Assembly: GCA_026003075.1 (NCBI GenBank)
Contig: BPGO01000004.1
Coordinates: forward strand, 1-64,000
From: Fimbriimonadales bacterium
Lineage (GTDB): Bacteria; Armatimonadota; Fimbriimonadia; Fimbriimonadales; GBS-DC
Length of the DNA: 64,000 nucleotides
Direction: 5' to 3'
Made by a program: the position numbers and the translations under genes. Positions 18,296 to 27,682 of the stretch are shown in pieces; the first letter of the stretch is position 1; each line of letters opens with the position of its first letter. A model generated the notes under the pieces. That model was not told the DNA's origin and searched no databases. It saw only the letters and a program-made list of their open reading frames with translations.

Positions 18296-20908
18296 ATGAA
18301 TTTTTGCATGCGACGCATCCTTTTCGGGTGCGCTTTATGTGTTGCGAGCTTGAGTGTTGTTTCAGCCCAGCTGCAGGTGGAGACGCTGACCCCGAACGGA
18401 GAAAAGCAGGTGTATGAGGTCCCTGAGACCGCTCTGGAAGGCATCCCCCATGACCCGCGTTTTCAAGGCGGCTCGCCTGGTTTCGTGACGCCAATCATCG
18501 TCTCGACCGAGCAAGTACGCACAGAATCCCTGCTCAAACAACCGTTTCGCGTGCGTGAAGCACCCAAGCACAAGATACGGGAGAACCTCGTTCCAGGCGA
18601 CTCGACCGCGGCGCAAATCTTCCTACTGGAACCCGGCGACTTTTTCCCGCAGGCGTTGGATGCCTTTCGGTGGTTCGATGCGATCGGCCCCAATGACTTG
18701 ACCCCGCCCGACACCAATATCGGTGTGGGACCCTACCATGTGGTGATTGCCACCAACGACGACTTCGCGTACTACGACCGACACGGTAACCTGCAATACC
18801 GCGTCGATGTCCAAACCTTTCTCAACACAACGGACTTCATGTTTGACCCGCGCGTGGTGTACGACTATTGGAGCGGGCGTTTCTTGATCCTCTATCTGCG
18901 CATGCGTGGGACGAACGGTTCAAGCGGTTCGTGGTGGACGCTCATGATTTCCGATGACTCCGACCCGAATGGCAACTGGACAATCTACAACTTCGATGCG
19001 AAGTACGACGGGAGCAATTTCGTCAACCAATGGGTCGACTTCCCGCATATCGGCTTCGATAACGAGGCGGTCTACTTGTCGGGCAACATGTACAATGTAA
19101 GCGGTGGGTTCCGCTACGGCAAGGTGCGTATCCTGTGGAAGGATCAAATCTACAACGCGCAAGCGGCAGCCTGGTACGATTTTTGGAGTTTACCCGACAC
19201 GATTGCGCCCGCGCAGGGGTATCGGGTACCTGTTAACCCGCGCCACCACTTCTGTGCGTATGCGCCTGGCGGTGGAGGCAACTTCGTGCGCGTGTATCGC
19301 CTCGAAAATCCCACCGCGTGGCATCGCGGCTCGGGCACACCGAACTTAGTGTTGCAAGCGGATATCGGCGTCGGTGCGTTTTCGCCACCGCCCAACGCGC
19401 GTGAACCCGGACGCGGGCGCGTGCTGTGGACGGTCGACTGCCGCATCACCGACAAGTCGCGCCTGAACTATCCTTACCTCTACACCAGCCACCATGTGGG
19501 CGCCAATTCAGGGCAATCGGTCGCATGTAAGTACTATCGACTGGATGTCTCGAATAACACGGCGCCACGGGACGGGCTGCTCGTATTCAACGCTGCGTTC
19601 GATGCCTTCTTCCCCACGTTGGAAGTCACGCGCGACGAGGATATGGCGCTCGGATTGAACGCCTCCAACGATAATCTGAGTAGCCCTTACTATGTGAGTT
19701 TCCTCGTGTACGAGTGGCTGGAAGGCAGCGCGTCCATCGGACCAGGCATTGGGCTGCGATTCGGCAGTGGCGTGGCGGGTGGAAGCACGGCTGACCGCTG
19801 GGGCGACTACTCTGCTTCGCATCTCGACCCGTGCGACTATCGGACGGTGTGGCTTGCTGGGGAACACGCTCGTTCGGGCACATGGATGACCTCCGCCCAT
19901 GAGATTACTCTGCGAAAGGTACGCTCGAACCTCGTTTGTGATCATGCCGCGGGACGGCGCGGGGATACGGTCGCCCTAAACGCAACTTTAACGCGCACTG
20001 ATACCAATGCGGGCATCGCAGGGGCGGCGGTGACCTTCTGGGTCGATGGCGCCTACATCGGCTCAGCAACCACGAATGCATCGGGTATTGCCACCTTGAA
20101 CTACACCGTCCCGAACGCACTGGCGCCTGGCAACCATAATATCCTGGTCGAGTTCAACTACTGCCCTGCGAACGCTGACTACTCCTGGAGCCGCTCGCAG
20201 TGTACCCTGCGCGTGCTGCTGGAACAAGGCGATGCAGGCGACCTCCCTGAGACCGCCCAGTCAACGCCCAGCGGCACGCTCAGCGTGATCGACGGCGTGT
20301 TGGACGCGACCGATGTCGACATGTACGCGATCTATCTGTCCAACCCCGCCGCGTTCACCGCGACCACTGTCGGCGGCGCGAGCTTTGACACGCAGCTATG
20401 GCTCTTCGGTCCCGACGGAAAAGGAGTTGCCTTCAACGACGACAGTTCGGGCACTCTCTCCACGATCGACAATAGCAGCAGCTGCTTGACGGGGCGTCCT
20501 GCAGGTGTCTACTATCTGGCGATTAGCCGCTACAATCGCGACGCGCTGGGGTGCCAGAATCAGCCCATCTGGAACAACACGCCCTATAACACGGTACGCT
20601 GCCCCGACGGACCCGACCAACTGTACCGGGTAAATGGATGGTCAGGTACGACCCCGGCGGGAGGTATCTACACCATCTCGTTGACGAACGCTCAGGGCGC
20701 CTCACGCGGCAACCCTGCTGACTGCTGCGTGGCGCATAACGGCGATGTGGACGGCAACAGTTGCGTAGACGACGCCGACCTGCTCGCGGTGCTGTTCGCT
20801 TTCGGCAATACAGGGGCAAATCTGGGGCGCGTGGACACCAACTGCGACCAAGTGGTGGACGACGCGGACCTGCTGACCGTGCTGTTTAACTTCGGCAACG
20901 GTTGTTAG
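18296..20908 (+). CDS. Large secreted multidomain dockerin-like protein
   Basis: The 870-residue product starts at 18296 after AAAGGAGAAAAGCGA and has a signal peptide ending 'SVVSAQ'. Residues of about 100-530 form a beta-rich region with 'GPNDLTPPDTNIGVGPYHVV', probably a propeller-like surface domain. Then come an Ig-like repeat ('ACDHA'-like region to 'ATTNASGIATLNYTVP'), a PPC-type domain ('VDMYAIYLSNPAAF', 'FDTQLWLFGPDGKGVAFNDD', 'GVYYLAISRYN'), and a C-terminal dockerin-like pair, 'DVDGNSCVDDADLLAVLF' and 'DTNCDQVVDDADLLTVLF'. It is probably exported and calcium-binding; no catalytic site was recognised. Confidence 0.82.
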   Translation: MNFCMRRILFGCALCVASLSVVSAQLQVETLTPNGEKQVYEVPETALEGIPHDPRFQGGSPGFVTPIIVSTEQVRTESLLKQPFRVREAPKHKIRENLVPGDSTAAQIFLLEPGDFFPQALDAFRWFDAIGPNDLTPPDTNIGVGPYHVVIATNDDFAYYDRHGNLQYRVDVQTFLNTTDFMFDPRVVYDYWSGRFLILYLRMRGTNGSSGSWWTLMISDDSDPNGNWTIYNFDAKYDGSNFVNQWVDFPHIGFDNEAVYLSGNMYNVSGGFRYGKVRILWKDQIYNAQAAAWYDFWSLPDTIAPAQGYRVPVNPRHHFCAYAPGGGGNFVRVYRLENPTAWHRGSGTPNLVLQADIGVGAFSPPPNAREPGRGRVLWTVDCRITDKSRLNYPYLYTSHHVGANSGQSVACKYYRLDVSNNTAPRDGLLVFNAAFDAFFPTLEVTRDEDMALGLNASNDNLSSPYYVSFLVYEWLEGSASIGPGIGLRFGSGVAGGSTADRWGDYSASHLDPCDYRTVWLAGEHARSGTWMTSAHEITLRKVRSNLVCDHAAGRRGDTVALNATLTRTDTNAGIAGAAVTFWVDGAYIGSATTNASGIATLNYTVPNALAPGNHNILVEFNYCPANADYSWSRSQCTLRVLLEQGDAGDLPETAQSTPSGTLSVIDGVLDATDVDMYAIYLSNPAAFTATTVGGASFDTQLWLFGPDGKGVAFNDDSSGTLSTIDNSSSCLTGRPAGVYYLAISRYNRDALGCQNQPIWNNTPYNTVRCPDGPDQLYRVNGWSGTTPAGGIYTISLTNAQGASRGNPADCCVAHNGDVDGNSCVDDADLLAVLFAFGNTGANLGRVDTNCDQVVDDADLLTVLFNFGNGC

Positions 20909-20916
20909 TTCTCACC

Positions 20917-20956
20917 CGATTCCCCCTCTCTCCCACATATGAGGGAGGGGGAATCG
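20917..20956. terminator. Perfect hairpin after the dockerin gene
   Basis: CGATTCCCCCTC pairs with GAGGGGGAATCG around a short loop, 9 nt after the stop at 20908. No T tract follows, so it may act as an attenuating or mRNA-stabilising stem before the next gene. Confidence 0.55.
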
Positions 20957-20999
20957 GATATCTGCAGGAACGGCACGCCGAACGCAGAAATTGGGGACT

Positions 21000-21752
21000 A
21001 TGTTCGGACGGCGTTTTCAAGAGAACCCCTACGCTCCGTTCACGATGGGCGTACAGAGCTACTCGATGCGCAAGATGGGGCTCGAAGCGATGTTGCGGGC
21101 GACCCGCGAACTGGGGCTCCGCTCTATTGAAGCGTTCATGGCGCACCTGCCCTACTTCAGCGCGCCTGAAAAGTGGGCTGAGATGAAAAACACCGTCGCG
21201 CGATTCGGTGTGGATGTACGGGCATATGGCGTGGTCGGCTTCGATGGGCAGGAGAAGCTCGCCCGCACCGTGTTCGAGTTCGCTAAAGCGATGGGCATTC
21301 CCGTGATTACCGCCGACCCTGCGCCAGAAAGCTTCCGTTATCTGCCCCGTCTCTGCGAAGAGTTCAAAATCCGCATCGCCATCCACAATCACGGACCCAA
21401 CACCCGCTACGATACGATTCGAAGCGTGGAAGACGCTCTGCGTGGGCAACCGGACTGGATTGGCGTCTGCATAGACACAGCGCATTTTCTACGCTCCGGC
21501 GAGAACCCTGTGGAGGCGGTGCGCCGTTTCGGGAAGCGGGTGTATGCCGTGCATATCAAGGATGTCAAAGACCGCACGCGCTACACCCTTCTGGGGCAGG
21601 GCGACTTAGATCTGGTGGGCTTTTTGCGTGCCCTGCGACGCATCGACTTCAAGGAGTGCCTCGCTCTGGAGTACGAAGAGAACCCCGACGACCCGCTGCC
21701 CGACCTGCGCGCGTGCTTGGAGGCAATCCGAGCCGCGATGCGTAAGGTGTAG
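21000..21752 (+). CDS. Sugar phosphate isomerase/epimerase family protein
   Basis: The 250-residue protein fits the xylose-isomerase-like TIM barrel (AP_endonuc_2) family. Visible elements are 'GVQSYSMRKMGLEAML' at the first strand, 'RIAIHNHGPNTRYDT' with metal-site His, 'IGVCIDTAHFLRSGENP', 'VYAVHIKDVKDRTRYTLLGQGDLD', and Glu in 'LALEYEENPDDP'. Such enzymes act on sugars or inositols with a divalent metal; the substrate cannot be told. The ATG at 21000 gives the natural N-terminus. It is separated from the dockerin gene by a hairpin. Confidence 0.82.
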   Translation: MFGRRFQENPYAPFTMGVQSYSMRKMGLEAMLRATRELGLRSIEAFMAHLPYFSAPEKWAEMKNTVARFGVDVRAYGVVGFDGQEKLARTVFEFAKAMGIPVITADPAPESFRYLPRLCEEFKIRIAIHNHGPNTRYDTIRSVEDALRGQPDWIGVCIDTAHFLRSGENPVEAVRRFGKRVYAVHIKDVKDRTRYTLLGQGDLDLVGFLRALRRIDFKECLALEYEENPDDPLPDLRACLEAIRAAMRKV

Positions 21753-21766
21753 CAACGGGCGTGCGC

Positions 21767-22045
21767 TCAGATTTTGGGCGCAAAGAAGCGGCTCAGCCAA
21801 CGCCTGAAACGAGAGCGCCGCGCTCTCAGCACTGTGCGCATTTGCAAATACGATCTACGACATGCAGGACACGACACGACATGCACCATCAGAGCGTGAT
21901 AGTTCGGCGCACGCCGCCCCTGTCGCGCCAGGTTCAAAAGCTGCTCAAAATCAGGGCATGGACCTGTTGGTACACCCCGAAGTTGCGCTGAAAGACGCCG
22001 CTCCAACGGCGTTCGCGCCTGCCAGTCTCTGTGTATTGAACCCAT
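21767..22045 (-). CDS. Finger-only zinc anti-sigma-like protein
   Basis: The 92-residue protein is a near copy of the N-terminal cytoplasmic part of the anti-sigma gene at 27683-29095: 'RTPLERRL', 'FEQLLNLARQGRRAP' and the zinc motif H55-x3-C59-x2-C62 in 'HVVSCPACRRSYL'. It stops just where the paralogue enters its membrane helix, so it is soluble. ZAS domains wrap around ECF sigma factors and block them. It may be a second, membrane-independent sigma binder or a truncated duplicate. A GAGGTGATAGG ribosome site precedes the ATG. It lies downstream of the TPR-CHAT gene on the same strand. Confidence 0.7.
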   Translation of the reverse strand: MGSIHRDWQARTPLERRLSAQLRGVPTGPCPDFEQLLNLARQGRRAPNYHALMVHVVSCPACRRSYLQMRTVLRARRSRFRRWLSRFFAPKI

Positions 22046-22219
22046 CCTATCACCTCTGTGCTTCAGGAGGCGAACACCGTGCTTGTCAGAGCTCGTTACA
22101 AGCCAGACCTTGCTCGTCTCTGCCTGCGCAAGACAGCGATGCCGATCACTCCGCTATGAGAGCATACCCTTTGGAGTCTTTCTTTGTGACAGGATTTTTC
22201 GCGAATCGCCACGAATTGC

Positions 22220-25200
22220 TCACTGACCATCGCCTATGAGTACAAAACCGCTCCAGTGATACGGTTCGTAACCTCGTTCCAGCATGCGTCTCTGTGCCTG
22301 CTGAAGAGCGAGGTCTTTCGGGAGTTTCTGGGCGATATAGCCTTTATAGAACTCGGTCACGAGGTCGGCGGTGCGCTCATCATTCACCTGCCACAAAGTG
22401 GCGATCACCGATTTCGCGCCGGCGTGCAAGAACGCGCGCGCCAGCCCATATACACCCTCATAGCGGTAGACTTTACCCGTACCGGTTTCGCATGCACTGA
22501 GCAAGACCAGGTCGGCTTGCAATCGCCACTGGGTCATAATCTGGGCAGCGGTAAGCTGACGCTCGTTGTAGGCATCGAACTTGAGCACCGAATCCAACGG
22601 ATTCGCGCTATTCGCTTCGGCGTGGCAAGCGAAGTGAAGGATACGCACACCCGCCGCCAGTTCGCGCAGTCTATCAGGCTGAACGGCTTCCTCACGGATC
22701 ACATTTGCGCTGGGTATCAGCCGCTGAATACTGTCGACTTCCTTTGCAACAGCGGGAAGGTTGCTTAGCAACCCGCCCCCACGCCGACTCAGCTCTTGTA
22801 CTACTTGGGTAGACGGTGTTCGCGCCTCTTGTTCCGCCCGTTCCATCTCGTAATTGGAAACGGCGGCAATCAATGCGCCTTGGGATGATGGAGTTAAAAT
22901 ACGCGCATACCGATACGCGCCCATCGAGGGCGTCAAATGCACTGCGACGCGCTCCACCCAGTATACAGGCTTGCCGTTGTGCCTCTCAACGACCAGCGCC
23001 GTCCAGGGCAACAGGCTGAGTTCCCCCTCAGGACAGAGCAAGACGCGCCGATACCCTCTCAGGAGGTCTGCGACGGGAGCGATGAGCGTCTTGTAAAGCC
23101 GCGCGCCCAGTGCTATGGTCTCACCCTGCTCTTTGACAGCGCTTATGAAATCCTCGATGTCCGCGCGAAGCGCCATGAACGATTCCACGGGACGATAATG
23201 CGCATGGACTTCTTGGCGCGTTACGACCAGTATGAGCAGGTTCTTTTCCACAAGGGCGTGATAGAGCAGCGCCTCATCGGGCGTCAGTTGTTGCTGAATC
23301 ATGGCAAGGCTCAGACGCGGCGGCGCGACAAGGCGCGCTTCATTCGGGAACTGGGTGCGTAACGCATGATCGAGTTGCTGCAGTCTTTGCTCCAACTCTT
23401 GAAGTTGTGCGTAGAGGAGGCGCGCCGCTCGTTCCGCCTCTTCGGGCGTCTTTTCGCCGGACTCCGCAAGGGCGTAGAGACCGGCGATTCGGCGCTGGAG
23501 TTCAAGACGCTCTGCTTCTGCGCCCTGAATTTGGCTCCACAGTGCGCTCCATGCGGGGGAGGCGTCGAGCAAGGCTTGCTGGTTGCGTTGGAGCTGGGCG
23601 CGTAGGCTCCGAGCGCGGCTCTGCTCCAGCAACTCGACAGCACGTGCATACCGCCCCTGCGCCACCTCCAGCAGCGCCAGCAAACTGTAGGCTTCAAAAT
23701 AGTTCTCACCGAACGCGACTTGGACATCGGGGTCGATAATCGAGCCGTACTGCTGTTCGATGATCGCTAGGGCATTTTCCAGATGCCCCCGCGCGCGATT
23801 AGTCTCGCCCGCGCGGTAATCGAGTTTCGCCAGATTAAGATGCGTCAAGGCGACGAACATCGTGTGGGGCGCAACCTTTTGATACAGTTCGAGTGCATGC
23901 TCGAAATCCTTGCGTGCGGCGTGATCGAGTCCTTGCCGCATCTGCACGACACCGCGATAGAAGTATGCCTGCCCCCGCAGTAAACGGTTTTTTCCAGGTG
24001 CTTCTAATGAGGCGATAATGCGCTCGATATCTGGAAACGCTTGCTTCTCTTCACCCCTGCGGATTTGGAGCACGACACTGTGGAGGCGTACTCGTTCCGC
24101 CAGATCCGAACCGAGGAGGCGCGTGGCATTTTCTTGGGCTTTGCTAAACAATTGCTCGGCATATCGGTAATCGCCCGACTCCAGCGCGACAATCCCCAGA
24201 TTCGTCTGCACATGGACGAGGAGGGGTGCCCTCGGCGCCTGCTGTTGCAGGATTTCAAGCGCCTGGAGGTAATAGCTTTGGGCGCGTTGGAGGTCTCGTT
24301 GGTGCAACGCCAGGTTCCCCAGCCCCACTAGCGCCTGCGCCCGAACGAATCCTCTTGGAGCGAGTTGATTGGCAATCCGTTCCGCTTGGAAGTAGTTTTG
24401 AAATGCTTGGTTCCACGCACCGCGCCGCAAATTCAGATTGCCCAGCCCGATGAGCGTCTGCGCATACAAAGCGGTGTCCTTTTGTTGCGACTCTTGCTGG
24501 AGGCGACGCGCTTGTTCGAGCAGTGCTTGCGCTGGCTCCAGCTCGCCCACTTCCACAGCGACCAGCCCCAACGCCATAAAGGCTCGGCTCAGGTCGACGG
24601 CTTCTGCTTTAAGCGATTCATAAAGAGTGCGTGCGTCCGCAAATAAACGACGCGCTTCTACAAGGTTTTGCTCGTAGAACGCGACGAATCCGATTCCTAT
24701 GAGGGCGTGGGCTACAGCGAGGGAGTTCGGTGCTTCGCGTTGTCGTATCTCCAGCACTGCCGTGAACAGTTCGCGTGCTTCCGTCAGGTTCCCGCGCTCC
24801 AGCATCAGTGTGCCCAAGTTGTAGAGCGTCTTCGCGATGTTTAAGGGCGTGTCGCCGTGCTGTCGCTGCAGTTCCAGGACATGCTTGAGGTAATTCTCGG
24901 CATCTTGTGTTTGACCGCGTCGCCATGCGACGCGCCCTAACTCGTGTTCGATACGTGCTTTCTCGAGGGGGTCCAGGCGGGGATTTTGCACCGCCTGTTG
25001 CAGATGGTCCCATGCGGAATCCAGTTCGCCGCGTTCTAAGGCGACGACTCCTAAGCCTGCTTGCACTTGGGCGGCTTCCCGCGCTTGCGGGTCGGCGATA
25101 AGCTGAAGGGCGCGTTCGTAGTGTTTTCGGGCGTCCTCCCAGCGTTGTTGCTGACGCGCCAGTTCGCCCAATCCCAGATAGACCTGCGCGATTTCGGGGT

Positions 25201-26050
25201 CGGTCGCTGTATTCGCACTAAACATCTTTAACGCGCGCTGATAGTAGCGCTGCGCCTCGGTCGTTTGGTTTTGGCGTTGCGCCAACTCGCCCATCGCTTT
25301 CAGCGTGCGCGCCAGCGCGAGCGAATCGGACGCTTGCTGTTCTTGAATCGAGAGCGCTTCTTGTAGATGCGACTGTGCGATTGGGAACTGGTTCTGTTTG
25401 AGCGCGAGGACGCCCAGATTATAGTGGGTACGCGCCCGTATCAGTGGGTCGGCGCCGTGTGCTTCTTGCAGGGCGAGCGTGCGCTCCCACACCTGCTGGC
25501 AGAGCGCCCACTGTTTGATTTCGAACCAGTCTTCTGCGCAAAAGCTCAGTACTTGGGCAAGCGCCAGCGGGCTTGTTTGAGGCGCCGCGGCACGCGCCAG
25601 TGCCTCGCTCAGCAACTGCTCTGCCCTCGCCCGATCCGTTTGCCAGTAGCAGAACGCTAATGCGAGGGTCGCCTCAACCTCATAAGGCGTACTTTCGATA
25701 CGCCGATATTGCTGACGCAGCGATTCCCAGAGTCGCATCAATTCTTCGCGTTGTGCAGGTTCTTGTGGGCGCAAGCGATGGAGCGCGCGAGCGCGAAAGT
25801 GATCCAGAAAGACTCGCTCCAGAGGATTGGTACGCGCTTGACGCGCTTGTTCCGCGATTTTGCGTACCTCTTCGTACTGACGCTGCTCGAACTTCTGCTC
25901 TAGCTCGCGCCACAAGTCGTCCACGCTCGAACCTATTTGAGGCGCTGTCCCCGATTTGTCGCGCCGATTCGTAGGTGGTGAATGCGCTTGTCCCCAGCTC
26001 AATAGCCCCGCTATCGCCGCCGCAACTGCGATTATAATCCACACACGCAT
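22220..26050 (-). CDS. TPR-CHAT caspase-like protease, signal-anchored
   Basis: The 1276-residue protein begins with a membrane anchor or signal sequence ('IIIAVAAAIAGLLSW'), so its bulk lies outside the cytoplasm. Residues of about 45-800 are about twenty TPR units ('ALSIQEQQASDSLALARTLK' type). A helical linker leads to a C-terminal CHAT domain (about 900-1276) with the caspase dyad: His1143 in 'HFACHAEANS' and Cys1187 in 'VLLSACETGTG', then 'GLARAFLHAGAKSVIATLW'. CHAT proteases cleave specific partners, for example bacterial gasdermins and, in type III-E CRISPR, Csx30. The gene lies 15 nt after the sigma-HAF fusion gene and in line with a sigma/anti-sigma pair, which suggests a role in releasing the sigma factor. 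Both catalytic residues are intact. Confidence 0.88.
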   Translation of the reverse strand: MRVWIIIAVAAAIAGLLSWGQAHSPPTNRRDKSGTAPQIGSSVDDLWRELEQKFEQRQYEEVRKIAEQARQARTNPLERVFLDHFRARALHRLRPQEPAQREELMRLWESLRQQYRRIESTPYEVEATLALAFCYWQTDRARAEQLLSEALARAAAPQTSPLALAQVLSFCAEDWFEIKQWALCQQVWERTLALQEAHGADPLIRARTHYNLGVLALKQNQFPIAQSHLQEALSIQEQQASDSLALARTLKAMGELAQRQNQTTEAQRYYQRALKMFSANTATDPEIAQVYLGLGELARQQQRWEDARKHYERALQLIADPQAREAAQVQAGLGVVALERGELDSAWDHLQQAVQNPRLDPLEKARIEHELGRVAWRRGQTQDAENYLKHVLELQRQHGDTPLNIAKTLYNLGTLMLERGNLTEARELFTAVLEIRQREAPNSLAVAHALIGIGFVAFYEQNLVEARRLFADARTLYESLKAEAVDLSRAFMALGLVAVEVGELEPAQALLEQARRLQQESQQKDTALYAQTLIGLGNLNLRRGAWNQAFQNYFQAERIANQLAPRGFVRAQALVGLGNLALHQRDLQRAQSYYLQALEILQQQAPRAPLLVHVQTNLGIVALESGDYRYAEQLFSKAQENATRLLGSDLAERVRLHSVVLQIRRGEEKQAFPDIERIIASLEAPGKNRLLRGQAYFYRGVVQMRQGLDHAARKDFEHALELYQKVAPHTMFVALTHLNLAKLDYRAGETNRARGHLENALAIIEQQYGSIIDPDVQVAFGENYFEAYSLLALLEVAQGRYARAVELLEQSRARSLRAQLQRNQQALLDASPAWSALWSQIQGAEAERLELQRRIAGLYALAESGEKTPEEAERAARLLYAQLQELEQRLQQLDHALRTQFPNEARLVAPPRLSLAMIQQQLTPDEALLYHALVEKNLLILVVTRQEVHAHYRPVESFMALRADIEDFISAVKEQGETIALGARLYKTLIAPVADLLRGYRRVLLCPEGELSLLPWTALVVERHNGKPVYWVERVAVHLTPSMGAYRYARILTPSSQGALIAAVSNYEMERAEQEARTPSTQVVQELSRRGGGLLSNLPAVAKEVDSIQRLIPSANVIREEAVQPDRLRELAAGVRILHFACHAEANSANPLDSVLKFDAYNERQLTAAQIMTQWRLQADLVLLSACETGTGKVYRYEGVYGLARAFLHAGAKSVIATLWQVNDERTADLVTEFYKGYIAQKLPKDLALQQAQRRMLERGYEPYHWSGFVLIGDGQ

Positions 26051-26065
26051 AGTCCGCTCCTTAAT

Positions 26066-27625
26066 CTAACAGGAGAGTTCGCCCAGATCTAACAGGAATG
26101 CTTCTTTACGATTCGTTTCTGCGCGGTAGCCTTCGCCGACGATGTAGCGTCCGTGCGGTGAGATCCCATAAGCGCGTTCAAGCCGTGTTCCTATCGTGCG
26201 CAAATGCGCGAAGAGCACATTCAAATCCTGCAGACCGTCCTCTTCGGTCCACAGGAAGGCAAAAACATCACCGTTCTCATCCAGTGCTTCACCCACGATG
26301 CGCTTCCCATCGTACGAGACGCTATGCGCCTGACTGAGGTCCTCCTCGCGTTGGTTCAGCGCGCACATCCCTGTTTCGGGCGTCCATCGGAAGGCGCGTC
26401 CATCGCTTTTGCCGACGACGGATCCATCTCGGGCGACCGCCAGCGCCTCGCTCTGTTCACCGCCGAGCGTGCCCAGGCGTCGCACGACGCCAGACGCGGT
26501 GTCCCAGCACACTGCATGACTGCCTATCCGTCCCACGATGAATTTGCCGTCGGGCGAGACGGCACGTGCGACGCTGGGTGTTTCATCACAAAGGCACTCC
26601 ACTTCACCGTTTCTCCAGCACGCGGCGCGCCCTTTCCACTCACCGACCAAGATATCGCCGCAAGCGTTCATCCCATGCACAGAACCATCTGCGAGGATTC
26701 GTTGCGCCCCACGCTCCGAATCCCAGTGTATCTGGCACTCGTCACTGGCAACGACCACCTTCTCGCCGTCGAGGCTAATCATACCGCGCGGGTTGCAATT
26801 CTCGCCCAGCTCCCCCAGCTCCACAAGCTGGTGATCGTGCCAGCGGAAAGCAGAGGCAATGTAGGCAGTATAGTTGCCGATTCGTTCTGCATAACGATGT
26901 TCTTCGGCGAACGCCACACCCACCACAGCGCCGTTGCTGGCGACACTGTGCGCCACACTGCTGTGGTCGTATAGGCGCAACACCCCTAACCAGGTCAGGC
27001 TCTGACCGAACACATCGGTATAAGTGTGATGTGCTGTATCCGTCGTGACGGTTTCCCAAAGCTTCTGTCGCGCCCGCTGGAGGGTCTGCTCGACCCACCT
27101 GCAGCTTTCCTGATGCAGTTCGGCGATCTGGGGAATGGCGTAACCATTAACGATGTAATCGTACCATACTAAGAACTCATCGGGCGTTAGAACACCGCGC
27201 ACTCGGTCGATTAAATCGAGCTCTTCCGCGCTCAGCATATGACGCGGCTCTACACCCATCAGACTCTGAAGCGTTTGCTGCTCTTGCTCACTGAGGAGAT
27301 GGTGCGCCTCCGTGTTGGTGTGATAAACAAATTCGATGACTGCGCCTGCAATCCAGCGTGAGCACGGGTTTTCAGGATGCGAACGCATTGGTAGGATGTG
27401 CGGCACGCGCTCAAGGAACTCACTCGCAATCCGTTCCACGGCTTTCGAATCGCGTATCAGTGCATCGACTATCTGGATCACTGCGGGGCGCAGAAGTGCT
27501 TGCAGGCGTGTGTAGGCGGCATTCAACTCCGTTTCTGCAACACTCGCGCCATCCCGCAACGCCGCTTCCAATTTGGCGATTTCAAATGCTAACTGATCCA
27601 CTTGGCTCCAGTCATGGTGTTTCAT
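26066..27625 (-). CDS. Sigma-factor-like domain fused to HAF beta-propeller
   Basis: The start at 27625 follows ACAGGAGGGGTATTG; the product is 519 residues. Residues 41-110 align with region 2 of the sigma factor encoded at 29109-29972 ('LLRPAVIQIVDALIRD' versus 'LLRPQLYQMVRALVHD'), and 145-192 align with its region 4 ('LTPDEFLVWYDYIVNGYAIP', 'QTLQRARQKL'). The core-binding 'ADDITQDALLKLW' is replaced by 'VERIASEFLERVP', so RNA polymerase binding is doubtful. Residues of about 205-519 are HAF units ('ARAVSPDGKFIVG', 'ALAVARDGSVVG', 'AHSVSYDGKRIVG', 'AYGISPHGRYIVG'). No signal peptide is seen, so this propeller is cytoplasmic, unlike usual HAF proteins. It may be a decoy or adaptor in the pathway of the neighbouring sigma factor. 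Confidence 0.78.
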   Translation of the reverse strand: MKHHDWSQVDQLAFEIAKLEAALRDGASVAETELNAAYTRLQALLRPAVIQIVDALIRDSKAVERIASEFLERVPHILPMRSHPENPCSRWIAGAVIEFVYHTNTEAHHLLSEQEQQTLQSLMGVEPRHMLSAEELDLIDRVRGVLTPDEFLVWYDYIVNGYAIPQIAELHQESCRWVEQTLQRARQKLWETVTTDTAHHTYTDVFGQSLTWLGVLRLYDHSSVAHSVASNGAVVGVAFAEEHRYAERIGNYTAYIASAFRWHDHQLVELGELGENCNPRGMISLDGEKVVVASDECQIHWDSERGAQRILADGSVHGMNACGDILVGEWKGRAACWRNGEVECLCDETPSVARAVSPDGKFIVGRIGSHAVCWDTASGVVRRLGTLGGEQSEALAVARDGSVVGKSDGRAFRWTPETGMCALNQREEDLSQAHSVSYDGKRIVGEALDENGDVFAFLWTEEDGLQDLNVLFAHLRTIGTRLERAYGISPHGRYIVGEGYRAETNRKEAFLLDLGELSC

Positions 27626-27682
27626 CAATACCCCTCCTGTCTGCACGAACATGCACCAATATTCATCTTGCGTGAGTAGATA

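Noticed and set aside
22220-26050. Type III-E CRISPR effector complex around the TPR-CHAT gene
   Set aside because: No repeat-spacer array and no Cas7/Cas11-like gene lie in the window, and this protein has an export/anchor sequence.
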